A DNA stretch of 8,050 nucleotides from assembly GCA_947251855.1 (NCBI GenBank), contig CAMXUZ010000228.1:1-8050 (forward strand), in the 5' to 3' direction. Position numbers and translations under genes: made by a program. Of this stretch, positions 1 through 6,327 are shown piece by piece. Origin of the DNA: an uncultured Ruaniaceae bacterium. GTDB lineage: Bacteria; Actinomycetota; Actinomycetes; Actinomycetales; Beutenbergiaceae. The first letter of the stretch is position 1, and each line of letters starts with the position of its first letter. The notes under the pieces were generated by a model. It was not told the DNA's origin and searched no databases. It saw only the letters and a list, made by a program, of their open reading frames with translations.

Positions 1-1451
1 CGCGGGCCGCGGGAGCCGTCAAGCCGGGCGGGAAGTGCCCGCAGGGCGAGGGTCACGGGCGCACTGGGCACGATGAGGATGGGCACGATGTGCACCATCG
101 CCATGTGACCGAGCATGTGCGCGCTCAGGAGAACATGCCCATAGACCGCCGGGCCGCCGAGGTTGAGGTAGCCGAACACCACGGCGGCGCTCACCCACAG
201 CACGGTTCGGTGGATCGGCCAGGCGTCCCCTCGCCGGTGCAGGCGAATCACCCATTTCACGTAGACGACGATCATCGCGACGGCGACGAACCCGAAGAGC
301 AGATCCGGGAAGAATTCGGTGAACCACCGCTCGAGTGTCGGCGGGATGGGTTCTGGCCGCTTGGAGAGGATCATGGTCGGGCTCGGCGCGTCCACGGGTT
401 CCTGCGGCTTCGGGGTCGCCGTCGAGGCGGGCACGACCGCCATCCCCATCGCGGCGCCCATGATGAGTAGCTCGACGCCGGCGAGGCGCCAGAACTTCTT
501 CGGAGCCGCGTCCAATTGCGCGATGGTGTGCTGGCGGTGCCACCAGCCGGCGATCCCTAGCAGCACGAGCGCGGCGGATTTCGCGAGCACCGTGAACCCA
601 TACGGCGTGGCGAGGTTGGCCAGGGCACCAATGCGCACCCACGCATTCGCGATTCCGGAGACGGCGACTGCGACGAATGCCCAGGCGGCGATCGAGGAGT
701 AGCGGGTGGCGACTTCGGAGAATTTCATCGGCCGGGCCTTGCGCCGACGGTTCGTGTCTTCCCGTTGCGCCTCCTCGGGGTGGCGCAGGAGGGTGAACGA
801 CGCCATGAGGCACAGCAGTCCGCCCATCCACAGCCCGGCGCCGATGATGTGCATGAAGCTCGCGTTCATCGCGAGGTCGTGGTTCTCCGCCCCGGCCGCG
901 TGCCCGGTCACAGCGACGGGGATGATGACGCTCACGCTCATCACCCACGCGAACAACGCGGTGCCGTAACCCGAGATCGCTGCCATGACCACGGAGGTGA
1001 GGGCCGCGAGGACCAGCGCGGTGAGCCGGGCCCTGCCCGCGCCGAGTTCGGTGACGTAGTACAGGAGCTCATCAATGAACCCCGGTGCTCCGAGCGGCCG
1101 GCCAGCGGTCGCGGCGTAGGAGAAGATGATCTGCGCGGCGAGCGCAACCGTCCACGCGGGCGCGCTCACCATGACCATCACCCGCACCCGTTCCCATGCG
1201 CCGTGGGTGCGCGGGAGCACGAAGGCAAGCAGCATGGTGCCGCCCATGGTCACGGCACTCGCGATGTCCACCAGTACGGAGATGAGGGGGCGCCCCCACC
1301 GCACGACGGCACCGGAATCGGAAAGTAGGGTTGCTTTCGCAGCTCCGGTGAGCGCGAGGGTGAGGAGAGTGGCGGTGATCGCTGCGATGACCGCCCCTGC
1401 CACCCACCACCAGGTGCGTTTTTCCGTGGTGGGACGGATTGCGATACTCAC
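1..1451 (-). CDS. CopD-CtaG fusion membrane protein (copper resistance / cytochrome c oxidase assembly), 3' end missing
   Basis: An open frame of 483 residues runs from GTG at 1451 off the left edge. It is largely hydrophobic, with about a dozen likely membrane spans. The N-terminal half matches CopD: HIIGAGLWMGG (201-211), then MKFSEVATRYSSIAAW (241-256), a span with SGIANAW, and YGFTVLAKSA (284-293). A proline-rich linker (about 341-371) leads into a CtaG (caa3_CtaG) domain: a span at 382-403, a WPIHRTVLW loop, and the His/Met-rich SAHMLGHMAMVHIVPILIVP (443-462) followed by SAPVTLALRALP. CopD proteins are linked to copper uptake or tolerance and CtaG to copper delivery or assembly of cytochrome c oxidase; fusions of the two are common in actinobacteria. 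Probably 150-200 C-terminal residues lie outside the window. The start was chosen because a -10 box sits exactly 7 bases upstream and no Shine-Dalgarno is evident. Family assignment is strong; the metal role is inferred. Confidence 0.88.
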   Translation of the reverse strand, partial: MSIAIRPTTEKRTWWWVAGAVIAAITATLLTLALTGAAKATLLSDSGAVVRWGRPLISVLVDIASAVTMGGTMLLAFVLPRTHGAWERVRVMVMVSAPAWTVALAAQIIFSYAATAGRPLGAPGFIDELLYYVTELGAGRARLTALVLAALTSVVMAAISGYGTALFAWVMSVSVIIPVAVTGHAAGAENHDLAMNASFMHIIGAGLWMGGLLCLMASFTLLRHPEEAQREDTNRRRKARPMKFSEVATRYSSIAAWAFVAVAVSGIANAWVRIGALANLATPYGFTVLAKSAALVLLGIAGWWHRQHTIAQLDAAPKKFWRLAGVELLIMGAAMGMAVVPASTATPKPQEPVDAPSPTMILSKRPEPIPPTLERWFTEFFPDLLFGFVAVAMIVVYVKWVIRLHRRGDAWPIHRTVLWVSAAVVFGYLNLGGPAVYGHVLLSAHMLGHMAMVHIVPILIVPSAPVTLALRALPARLDGSRGP

Positions 1452-1457
1452 CGTTCC

Positions 1458-1487
1458 AGCCTATCCCCGCATGCCCTGTAATGCCCA
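1458..1487 (-). promoter_or_regulatory. Predicted promoter for the CopD-CtaG gene, giving a leaderless GTG start
   Basis: Read on the minus strand, TGGGCA (1487-1482, 4 of 6 to TTGACA) and TAGGCT (1463-1458, the actinobacterial TAnnnT form) are separated by 18 bases. The last T of the -10 box lies 7 bases before the G of the GTG at 1451, where transcription would normally begin. With no good Shine-Dalgarno in between, this predicts a leaderless mRNA. The boxes are seen; the use is inferred. Confidence 0.5.
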
Positions 1488-1498
1488 TCGCTGCCAGC

Positions 1499-1540
1499 GC
1501 GCCCGGCGCCGCGTGCACGTGCGCCCGGCGCCATGCACGT
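1499..1540. repeat. Two-unit imperfect tandem repeat (22 and 20 bases)
   Basis: Unit 1 (1499-1520) and unit 2 (1521-1540) each consist of GCGCCCGGCGCC followed by a short variable spacer and TGCACGT. The first 12 bases are identical between units. TGCACGTGC recurs at 1514-1522 and 1534-1542, each holding the palindrome CACGTG. The repeat starts 11 bases upstream of the predicted -35 of the CopD-CtaG gene, a position suited to an activator or repressor site. No regulator is identified. Confidence 0.6.
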
Positions 1541-1552
1541 GCCCGCGACCTT

Positions 1553-1660
1553 TGTGGGGAAGTAATCCGTGGCCTATGCAGGAAAACCTTCCCCAGTGGG
1601 ACCAGGCGGTGAGGGTGCGGGGAAGAAAGCCCGTCGCAAATGAGTAAAAACTTCCCCACA
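1553..1660. repeat. Phased array of four GGGGAAG heptamers, alternating orientation
   Basis: GGGGAAG lies at 1556-1562 (+), 1588-1594 (-), 1619-1625 (+) and 1651-1657 (-). Start-to-start distances are 32, 31 and 32 bases, close to three helical turns each. The outer copies extend to a perfect 11-base inverted repeat, TGTGGGGAAGT (1553-1563) and ACTTCCCCACA (1650-1660). Each copy is preceded by T or C on its own strand. The array sits near the middle of the divergent region, beyond both predicted promoters. It is most likely a protein-binding array; the binder is unknown. A small terminal-inverted-repeat element is an alternative, but no target duplication flanks it. Confidence 0.7.
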
Positions 1661-1740
1661 GCGTTCTGCCGGGCTACCTCGGCGGTGAAACCACTGGAGT
1701 CATTCTCGTCACGTATACCCCCCACTCTTCACACTCCGGG

Positions 1741-1770
1741 TGTGCACCAGCGCTGGGGATAAGGCATAAT
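1741..1770 (+). promoter_or_regulatory. Predicted promoter of the MoxR operon
   Basis: CATAAT at 1765-1770 matches TATAAT at 5 of 6 positions. The best -35 is weak: TGTGCA at 1741-1746 (3 of 6), with an 18-base spacer. The start would fall near 1777, giving a leader of about 33 bases. A short inverted repeat, CACAC (1730-1734) and GTGTG (1740-1744), overlaps the upstream edge and could be an operator half or chance. The weak -35 suggests activator dependence or an alternative sigma factor. Confidence 0.4.
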
Positions 1771-1809
1771 CGCGGGAGTCTGGCCACCAACCGTAACTAA
1801 GCGAGAACC

Positions 1810-2829
1810 ATGACGACTTCCACCTCCCGCCTGGCACCAACGACCTCTCCGATCTCCTACGACGAGGGAGAACAGGTCGCTGCGCTCCTCGCACAGGTCT
1901 CTCGGATCTTCGACCAGCGCATCGTGGGTCAGCAGGCGCTGCGCACCGCGCTCACCTCCTCGTTGCTTGCGGATGGGCACGTGCTGCTGGAGTCGGTGCC
2001 CGGGCTCGCGAAGACGACGGCCGCCCAGACGCTCGCAGATGCGGTTTCCGGCTCCTTCCACCGGATCCAGTGCACCCCGGACCTCATGCCGAACGACATC
2101 ATCGGAACGCAGATCTACCACTACGCAACGGGGGAGTTCTCCACCCAGCTCGGGCCGGTGCACGCGAACATGGTGCTCATGGACGAGATCAACCGGTCCT
2201 CGGCGAAGACCCAGTCGGCGGTGCTCGAGGCGATGCAGGAACGGCAGACCTCGATCGGCGGCACGGAATACCGCCTGCCGAAGCCGTTCATGGTGCTCGC
2301 CACGCAGAACCCGATCGAGGAAGAAGGCACCTACGTCCTGCCCGAGGCGCAGATGGACCGGTTCCTGATGAAGGAGATCATCACCTACCCGGGCCCCGAG
2401 GACGAGGTCGACGTGCTCAGCCGCATCTATGCGGGTTCGATCGAGGCCGACCTCAGCACCGAGCCCATCTCCACCGACGACGTGCTGTTCCTGCAGCAGA
2501 TGGTGCGCCGGGTCTACGTCGATGAGGTGATGAAGCAGTACATCGTCGCGCTCATCAACACCACCCGCGGCGGCGGCCCCCGCCCGCTCCCGAACTTCAA
2601 CGCCCACGTGCGCGTGGGCTCCTCACCCCGCGGTGGGATCGCGCTCATGCGGGTGGCGCAGGCCCCCGCGCTCCAGGCCGGCCGGGCCTACGTCATCCCC
2701 GACGACGTCAAGGCCCTGCGCCACGCCGTGCTCCGCCACCGCCTCGTGCTCACGTACGACGCATTGGCGAACAACGTCGCCCCCGAGGCACTCATCGACG
2801 CCGTGTTCGCCGCGGTGCCCACCCCGTAA
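1810..2829 (+). CDS. moxR: MoxR-family AAA+ ATPase
   Basis: This 339-residue protein has the full MoxR AAA+ core. The Walker A motif is SVPGLAKTT (62-70, with K68 and T69), Walker B is MVLMDEIN (121-128, D125 and E126), sensor 1 is ATQNP (164-168), the QMDRF segment (181-185) carries the likely arginine finger R184, and sensor 2 is GSSPRG (270-275, R274). A C-terminal helical lid follows. MoxR ATPases are cytosolic, use ATP to remodel or mature client complexes, and are typically encoded beside VWA-domain genes, as here. Residues 1-20 look unstructured. ATG at 1810 has only a weak purine-rich stretch upstream (GCGAGAACC), in contrast to later genes of the operon. Length is usual for the family. 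The client is unknown. Confidence 0.95.
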   Translation: MTTSTSRLAPTTSPISYDEGEQVAALLAQVSRIFDQRIVGQQALRTALTSSLLADGHVLLESVPGLAKTTAAQTLADAVSGSFHRIQCTPDLMPNDIIGTQIYHYATGEFSTQLGPVHANMVLMDEINRSSAKTQSAVLEAMQERQTSIGGTEYRLPKPFMVLATQNPIEEEGTYVLPEAQMDRFLMKEIITYPGPEDEVDVLSRIYAGSIEADLSTEPISTDDVLFLQQMVRRVYVDEVMKQYIVALINTTRGGGPRPLPNFNAHVRVGSSPRGGIALMRVAQAPALQAGRAYVIPDDVKALRHAVLRHRLVLTYDALANNVAPEALIDAVFAAVPTP

Positions 2830-2830
2830 C

Positions 2831-3724
2831 GTGGCGCGTCAATCCCCCTCCCGGCTGGCCCAAGTACGGGCCCGCCTCGACCTGCCCACCGTCCGGTTCG
2901 CCACCGGGCTGCTCGAGGGGCGCCACCGGTCGATCTTCTCCGGCAACGGGCAAGACTTCGACGACATGAGCCATTACCAGCCCGGCGACGACGTTTCGGT
3001 GATCGACTGGAAGGCCTCCGCTGCCTCCGGCATTCCTGTGATCCGCCGGTTCGTCCGGGAAGCGAACCTCGCGATGGTGCTCGCCGTCGACACCGGCCGT
3101 GGGATGGCGGCCACGGCGCCCAGCGGGGAGAAGAAGTCCGAGATCGCGACCTTCGCCGCCGAGCTCATCTGCTACCTCGCCCGCGCGCGCGGCGACCTCG
3201 TCGCCCTCGTCGCCGGGGACAGCGAGAACATCGTGCAGATCCCCGCCCGCGGCGGTGTTTCCCACATGGAACTCCTGCTCTCGCGGATCGATTCGATGAT
3301 GACGCTGGACGCCGCCCCCTCCGATGCGGGCCGGGTGCTCGACCGCGCCCTCACGTGGTTCAATCGCCGCTCCCTCATCGTGCTCATCACCGACGAGACC
3401 CGGCCGCGCCCCGAGCATGAGATGACCCTCAAGCGGCTGCGCACCCGGCATGAAGTGATGGTTATCCAGGTGGCCGACGCGTTGCCGACGAACGAAGACG
3501 ATCTCAACATCGACGACGTCGATGCTCACCTGGATATTCCGCGTTTCCTGCGCGCGAGCCCGGGTTTGAAACGGGAGGCCGAGGCGTTCGTCCAGGAGCG
3601 CCGGGACGAGGTGCGCAAGATGCTGCGCCGGCGCGGGATCGAATCCGTGCGGGCGACGAGCGTGGACGACCTCATCGATCAACTCATCGCGGCCCTGGGG
3701 AGGCAAAAACGTGTCTCCCGTTGA
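2831..3724 (+). CDS. DUF58 domain protein with degenerate VWA fold
   Basis: This is a 297-residue cytosolic protein without membrane spans. The DUF58 signature is clear in residues 30-77: GRHRSIFSGNGQDFDDMSHY, then QPGDDVSVIDWKASA and VIRRFVRE. A VWA-like Rossmann fold follows: VLAVDTGRGM (83-92) replaces the metal site DxSxS, and LIVLITDETRP (182-192) is the later strand with D188. GTG at 2831 was chosen over longer in-frame starts because those overlap MoxR and give a Pro/Arg/Ser-rich shadow. It follows the MoxR stop after one base with no Shine-Dalgarno, so translation is probably coupled to MoxR. DUF58 proteins are regular partners of MoxR ATPases, but their molecular role is not settled. 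Loss of the metal-site serines suggests metal-independent binding. Confidence 0.9.
   Translation: MARQSPSRLAQVRARLDLPTVRFATGLLEGRHRSIFSGNGQDFDDMSHYQPGDDVSVIDWKASAASGIPVIRRFVREANLAMVLAVDTGRGMAATAPSGEKKSEIATFAAELICYLARARGDLVALVAGDSENIVQIPARGGVSHMELLLSRIDSMMTLDAAPSDAGRVLDRALTWFNRRSLIVLITDETRPRPEHEMTLKRLRTRHEVMVIQVADALPTNEDDLNIDDVDAHLDIPRFLRASPGLKREAEAFVQERRDEVRKMLRRRGIESVRATSVDDLIDQLIAALGRQKRVSR
3697..3703 (+). promoter_or_regulatory. Shine-Dalgarno of the small membrane protein gene
   Basis: GGGGAGG inside the end of the DUF58 gene lies 7 bases before GTG at 3711. It fixes that start and the 14-base overlap. Confidence 0.75.
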
Positions 3725-4205
3725 CCTCTCGGCCGCCGGGCTCGCGATTGCCGCCCCGATCCACGAACCCGTGGCCCCGGCCGCGTATTCGGCCTGGGTG
3801 TGGGCCGTGGGGCTCGCGCTGCTCGCCGGGATCGCCGCGTGGTACTGGTGGGTCATGCGCCACACCCGGCCCCGCCCCGCTCCCGATCTGCCCGATTCGC
3901 ACTGGGCGTCGCTTCGGGAGAAAACGTTGGCGAAGGTGGAGACGGCGGAGGAGCAGTACCGCAGCGGGAACGTCGACCTGCGTGCCCTGCACCTGGAACT
4001 CAACACGATCCTGCGCGAATTCGCCACCGAACGCCTCGGCCGGGACGCAATGTGGATGACCGCCGGGGAGATCGCGAAGTTCGAGGGGGCGGAGCGGATC
4101 TCCCACCTCCTCGCGGAGTATGAGGAACCCGCGTTCGCCTACGACACCGACGCCCAAGCGATGGCGGCCACCGCGAGCGCGCGGGAGGTGATCAGCACGT
4201 GGTGA
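3711..4205 (+). CDS. Small single-span membrane protein of the MoxR-VWA operon (DUF4381-like position)
   Basis: This 164-residue protein has a short N-terminal segment, one membrane span (about 26-48, Trp/Ala-rich, ending WYWWVM) and then RHTRPRPAP. The arginines after the span indicate N-out/C-in topology, leaving a cytosolic domain of about 110 residues. That domain is helical and charged: SLREKTLAKVETAEEQYRSG (about 86-105), LRALHLELNTILREFATERLG, and TAGEIAKFEG. In proteobacterial moxR-VWA operons a small one-span protein (DUF4381) sits between the DUF58 and VWA genes. Order, size and layout here match, but I judge this by analogy and not by clear sequence identity. It could link cytosolic MoxR/DUF58 to the membrane VWA proteins. 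Confidence 0.8.
   Translation: MSPVDLSAAGLAIAAPIHEPVAPAAYSAWVWAVGLALLAGIAAWYWWVMRHTRPRPAPDLPDSHWASLREKTLAKVETAEEQYRSGNVDLRALHLELNTILREFATERLGRDAMWMTAGEIAKFEGAERISHLLAEYEEPAFAYDTDAQAMAATASAREVISTW
4184..4192 (+). promoter_or_regulatory. Strong Shine-Dalgarno of the first VWA gene
   Basis: GGAGGTGAT is a nine-base match to the 16S anti-Shine-Dalgarno. It lies 6 bases before GTG at 4199 and 9 bases before a second in-frame GTG at 4202, so either could start the protein. The difference is one residue. Confidence 0.7.
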
Positions 4206-5227
4206 CCTCCCTGCTGATGTACCCGTGGGCGATCGCGGCGGTGATCGCCGTCGTCGTCATCGCCCTCCTCCTCGGGTGGTGGGCGAAGCGGCGGCCGGTC
4301 GCCCGCGAGAAGACGATGTGGCTGGCGAACTCCACCTACGTGCGCACGTTGCCCTCGTTCAAGAACCAGCTCCGGGTCTACAACACCGGGATCATCGCCG
4401 GGCTCGTGCTGCTGCTGGGCGCGAGCGTGGCCACGGGGGTGCTCGCCGCCCGCCCCGTGGAGAAGCAGGAGTATTCCGAAGAACTCACCTCCCGCGACAT
4501 CGTGCTATGCCTCGACGTCTCCGGCTCGATGATCGGTTACGACGAGGAGATCGTCGAACGTTTCCTCGAACTCCTCCCCTCCTTCCACGGCGAACGCATC
4601 GCCCTGTCGATCTGGAACACCACCTCCCGCACCGTGTTCCCGCTGACGAACGATTACGACATGATCGCCCGCGAACTCGAGGAGGCCCAATACGTGCTCT
4701 CCTTCGATCTCGACTCCTTCGGCTGGTCGATGGACTACGAGAAGTACGACCGGCTCGTCGATTTCATCCAGGGCACCGTTCTTCCCGACGACGATTCGGC
4801 CTCCCTCATCGGCGATGGCCTCGCCACGTGCGCGCTGATGTTCGACGAAGCCGACCCGGACCGTTCGCGTTCGATCATCTTCGCCACGGACAACGACATC
4901 CAGGGCGAACCGATCTACACCCTCGGGGAAGCGGCGGACCTCGTGGAGGAGCGCGATATCGCGCTGTTCGGCATCCACGCCGGGGAGTCGACCCAGGAGC
5001 AGCAGGACGAATACCGCGAGATCGTGCTCGAACACGGCGGGCTGTTCTATGAAGCCTCGAACCCCGACCTCGTCGACGGCGTGCTCGATCGGATCAACGA
5101 TTCGCAGTCGACGACGATCGAGGCGAGCCCGACCGTGCTCATCTCCGATTCCGCGCGGGGCCCGTACGGGGCGATGATGGTGCTCGCCGGGTTCTATCTC
5201 CTCCTCGTGTGGAGGCTGCGGTCATGA
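4199..5227 (+). CDS. BatA-like membrane-anchored VWA domain protein with intact metal site
   Basis: This 342-residue protein has spans at about 9-27, 63-84 and 322-338. The loop KRRPVAREK (30-38) and the C-terminal RLRS are positive, so the central domain (about 86-318) is predicted to be outside the membrane. That domain is a VWA fold with a canonical MIDAS: DVSGSM (106-111), GDGLAT (205-210, supplying the usual Thr), and FATDND (228-233, D231). FGIHAG and LFYEAS mark later strands. The layout, two N-terminal spans, VWA, one C-terminal span, matches BatA/BatB and related aerotolerance-type proteins. MIDAS domains bind a divalent metal and protein ligands, so this is the likeliest metal-dependent adaptor of the operon. 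It overlaps the previous gene by 7 bases and the next by ATGA. Function beyond family is unknown. Confidence 0.92.
   Translation: MVTSLLMYPWAIAAVIAVVVIALLLGWWAKRRPVAREKTMWLANSTYVRTLPSFKNQLRVYNTGIIAGLVLLLGASVATGVLAARPVEKQEYSEELTSRDIVLCLDVSGSMIGYDEEIVERFLELLPSFHGERIALSIWNTTSRTVFPLTNDYDMIARELEEAQYVLSFDLDSFGWSMDYEKYDRLVDFIQGTVLPDDDSASLIGDGLATCALMFDEADPDRSRSIIFATDNDIQGEPIYTLGEAADLVEERDIALFGIHAGESTQEQQDEYREIVLEHGGLFYEASNPDLVDGVLDRINDSQSTTIEASPTVLISDSARGPYGAMMVLAGFYLLLVWRLRS
5211..5215 (+). promoter_or_regulatory. Shine-Dalgarno that decides the start of the second VWA gene
   Basis: GGAGG lies 8 bases before ATG at 5224. An in-frame GTG at 5209 would place this site inside the coding region and has no ribosome site of its own, so ATG 5224 is preferred. 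Confidence 0.75.
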
Positions 5228-6327
5228 GTCTGCAACCGATCTGGCCACTGTGGCTCACCGCGATCTTCGCCGTGGCGCTTGGTGCGCTGTGCGTATGGCA
5301 ACTGCTCCGCCCGGGCACGAACCGGACCGGCTGGGCGCGCCGGCTCGGGATCGTTGCCCTGATGACGATCATCGGGCTCGGCCCCTCGATCGAGGATCGG
5401 GTCCCCGATGCGCTGCTGACGAACGCCGAGGTGTACTTCGTCGTCGACCGCACCGGATCGATGGCCGCCCAGGATTACGGTGACGACGGCGACACCCGCC
5501 TGGCGGGGGTGCGGGACGACATCGACCAGCTCACGCGGATCATCCCGGCCGCGCAGTACTCGATCCTCGCCTTCGACTCCCAGGCCTCCCGGCAACTGCC
5601 CCTCACCTCCGATGCCCGCGCCGTGCGCTCCTGGGCGGCAACGATGCGCCAAGAGGTGTCGAACTACTCCGCCGGCTCGGCGATCGACCGGCCCTTGGAG
5701 ATGCTTGACGAGGTGCTCAACCGTGCCGAGGAACGCAACCCGGAGAACGTTCGCCTCGTGTTCCTCTTCTCCGACGGGGAGAACACCCGCGGGTCGGCCT
5801 CCGATCCCGAGGACATCGAATCCTACGCGCCGCTCGACCCGCTCGTCGATGGTGGCGCGATCTTCGGTTACGGAACCCCGGAAGGGGGCCAGATGCTCCG
5901 GTACACCGGGGTGGGCGAGCCCGAAGAGGGCGATTGGATCATCGATTCACGCACTCAGGAACCGGCGATCTCGAAGCTGGACGAGAGCCAGCTGCGCCAG
6001 GTCGCCGAGGACCTCGGCCTGCCCTACCAGCACCGGTTCGACTCCTCCTCCCTGCAGGAACTCATCGACGATATCGATATCGACGACGCCTCCTCCGATG
6101 GCCGGCGGGACGCGATCGTGTACCGCGGCGTGTACTGGATCGGCGCCTTCCTCCTCGCCGCGCTGCTCGCGTGGGAAGGGTGGGATCTGCTGCGGCAGGT
6201 GCCCAGCCGGCGCGGAACCAGCCGGGGCGAGCAGGACCCGCTCGCCGGAACGGGATCGCCGGCAGAGTCTTCTTCTCGTAGCCCGGATGTTCCCACGGGC
6301 ACGCCGGATGTGGAGGTGCCCCGATGA
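5224..6327 (+). CDS. BatB-like membrane-anchored VWA domain protein with variant metal site and cytosolic tail
   Basis: This 367-residue protein has spans at about 8-27, 40-54 and 303-318. Positive residues in the first loop (RPGTNRTGWARR, 29-40) put the central VWA domain outside the membrane. The MIDAS reads VVDRTGSM (73-80): D75, T77 and S79, with Thr in place of the usual first Ser. FLFSDGENTRG (180-190) carries the later aspartate D184. About 50 residues follow the last span (319-367), rich in Ser, Pro, Gly and Arg, probably disordered and cytosolic. It differs from the preceding VWA protein enough to be an old paralogue. ATGA overlaps join it to both neighbours. Family is clear; partner and ligand are unknown. 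Confidence 0.9.
   Translation: MSLQPIWPLWLTAIFAVALGALCVWQLLRPGTNRTGWARRLGIVALMTIIGLGPSIEDRVPDALLTNAEVYFVVDRTGSMAAQDYGDDGDTRLAGVRDDIDQLTRIIPAAQYSILAFDSQASRQLPLTSDARAVRSWAATMRQEVSNYSAGSAIDRPLEMLDEVLNRAEERNPENVRLVFLFSDGENTRGSASDPEDIESYAPLDPLVDGGAIFGYGTPEGGQMLRYTGVGEPEEGDWIIDSRTQEPAISKLDESQLRQVAEDLGLPYQHRFDSSSLQELIDDIDIDDASSDGRRDAIVYRGVYWIGAFLLAALLAWEGWDLLRQVPSRRGTSRGEQDPLAGTGSPAESSSRSPDVPTGTPDVEVPR
6312..6318 (+). promoter_or_regulatory. Shine-Dalgarno of the TPR-like gene
   Basis: GGAGGTG inside the last codons of the second VWA gene precedes ATG 6324, with 7 bases between GGAGG and the ATG. It supports the ATGA-overlap start. Confidence 0.75.

Larger units (their letters stand above)
1452..1809. 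other. Divergent intergenic region, 358 bases
   Basis: This non-coding stretch separates the minus-strand CopD-CtaG gene from the plus-strand MoxR operon. It contains predicted promoters for both sides, a tandem GC-rich repeat (1499-1540) and a phased GGGGAAG array (1553-1660). Between 1561 and 1650 it is richer in A/T runs than the surrounding genes. From 1661 to 1730 I see only a GTATAC palindrome at 1713-1718 followed by a C run. No tRNA, terminator with a T tract or convincing small gene was found. Confidence 0.8.

Noticed and set aside
1576..1647. Small plus-strand frame of 23 codons starting ATG at 1576
   Set aside because: There is no ribosome site and no promoter upstream in a suitable place, and its sequence is explained by the overlapping GGGGAAG array.
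1553..1660. DnaA-box cluster
   Set aside because: TTCCCCACA differs at two of nine positions from the actinobacterial box TTGTCCACA, only the outer two copies end in CACA, and no replication genes are present.
1553..1660. MraZ-type operator
   Set aside because: MraZ sites are direct TGGG-type repeats about one helical turn apart. These sites alternate in orientation at three turns, and no division-gene cluster is in the window.
1713..1722. CsoR-like copper operator at the GTATAC-plus-C-run
   Set aside because: Only one half, ATACCCCCC, is present. The matching G-rich arm expected of CsoR sites is absent on the other side.
1993..2019. MoxR Walker A with Ser at the first glycine position and Ala at a later one
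   Set aside because: MoxR-family proteins tolerate other residues at the first position and the form PGLAKT is known. The catalytic Lys and Thr are intact.
1729..4157. Long minus-strand reading frames (292 and 411 residues and others) opposite the MoxR, DUF58 and small membrane protein genes
   Set aside because: They are His/Arg/Gly-rich shadow frames expected opposite high-GC codons, without recognisable domains, while the plus-strand frames have clear family motifs.
6070..6083. Fourteen-base palindrome CGATATCGATATCG
   Set aside because: It lies within codons for an Asp-Ile-Asp-Ile-Asp run in the second VWA gene and is explained by codon choice.
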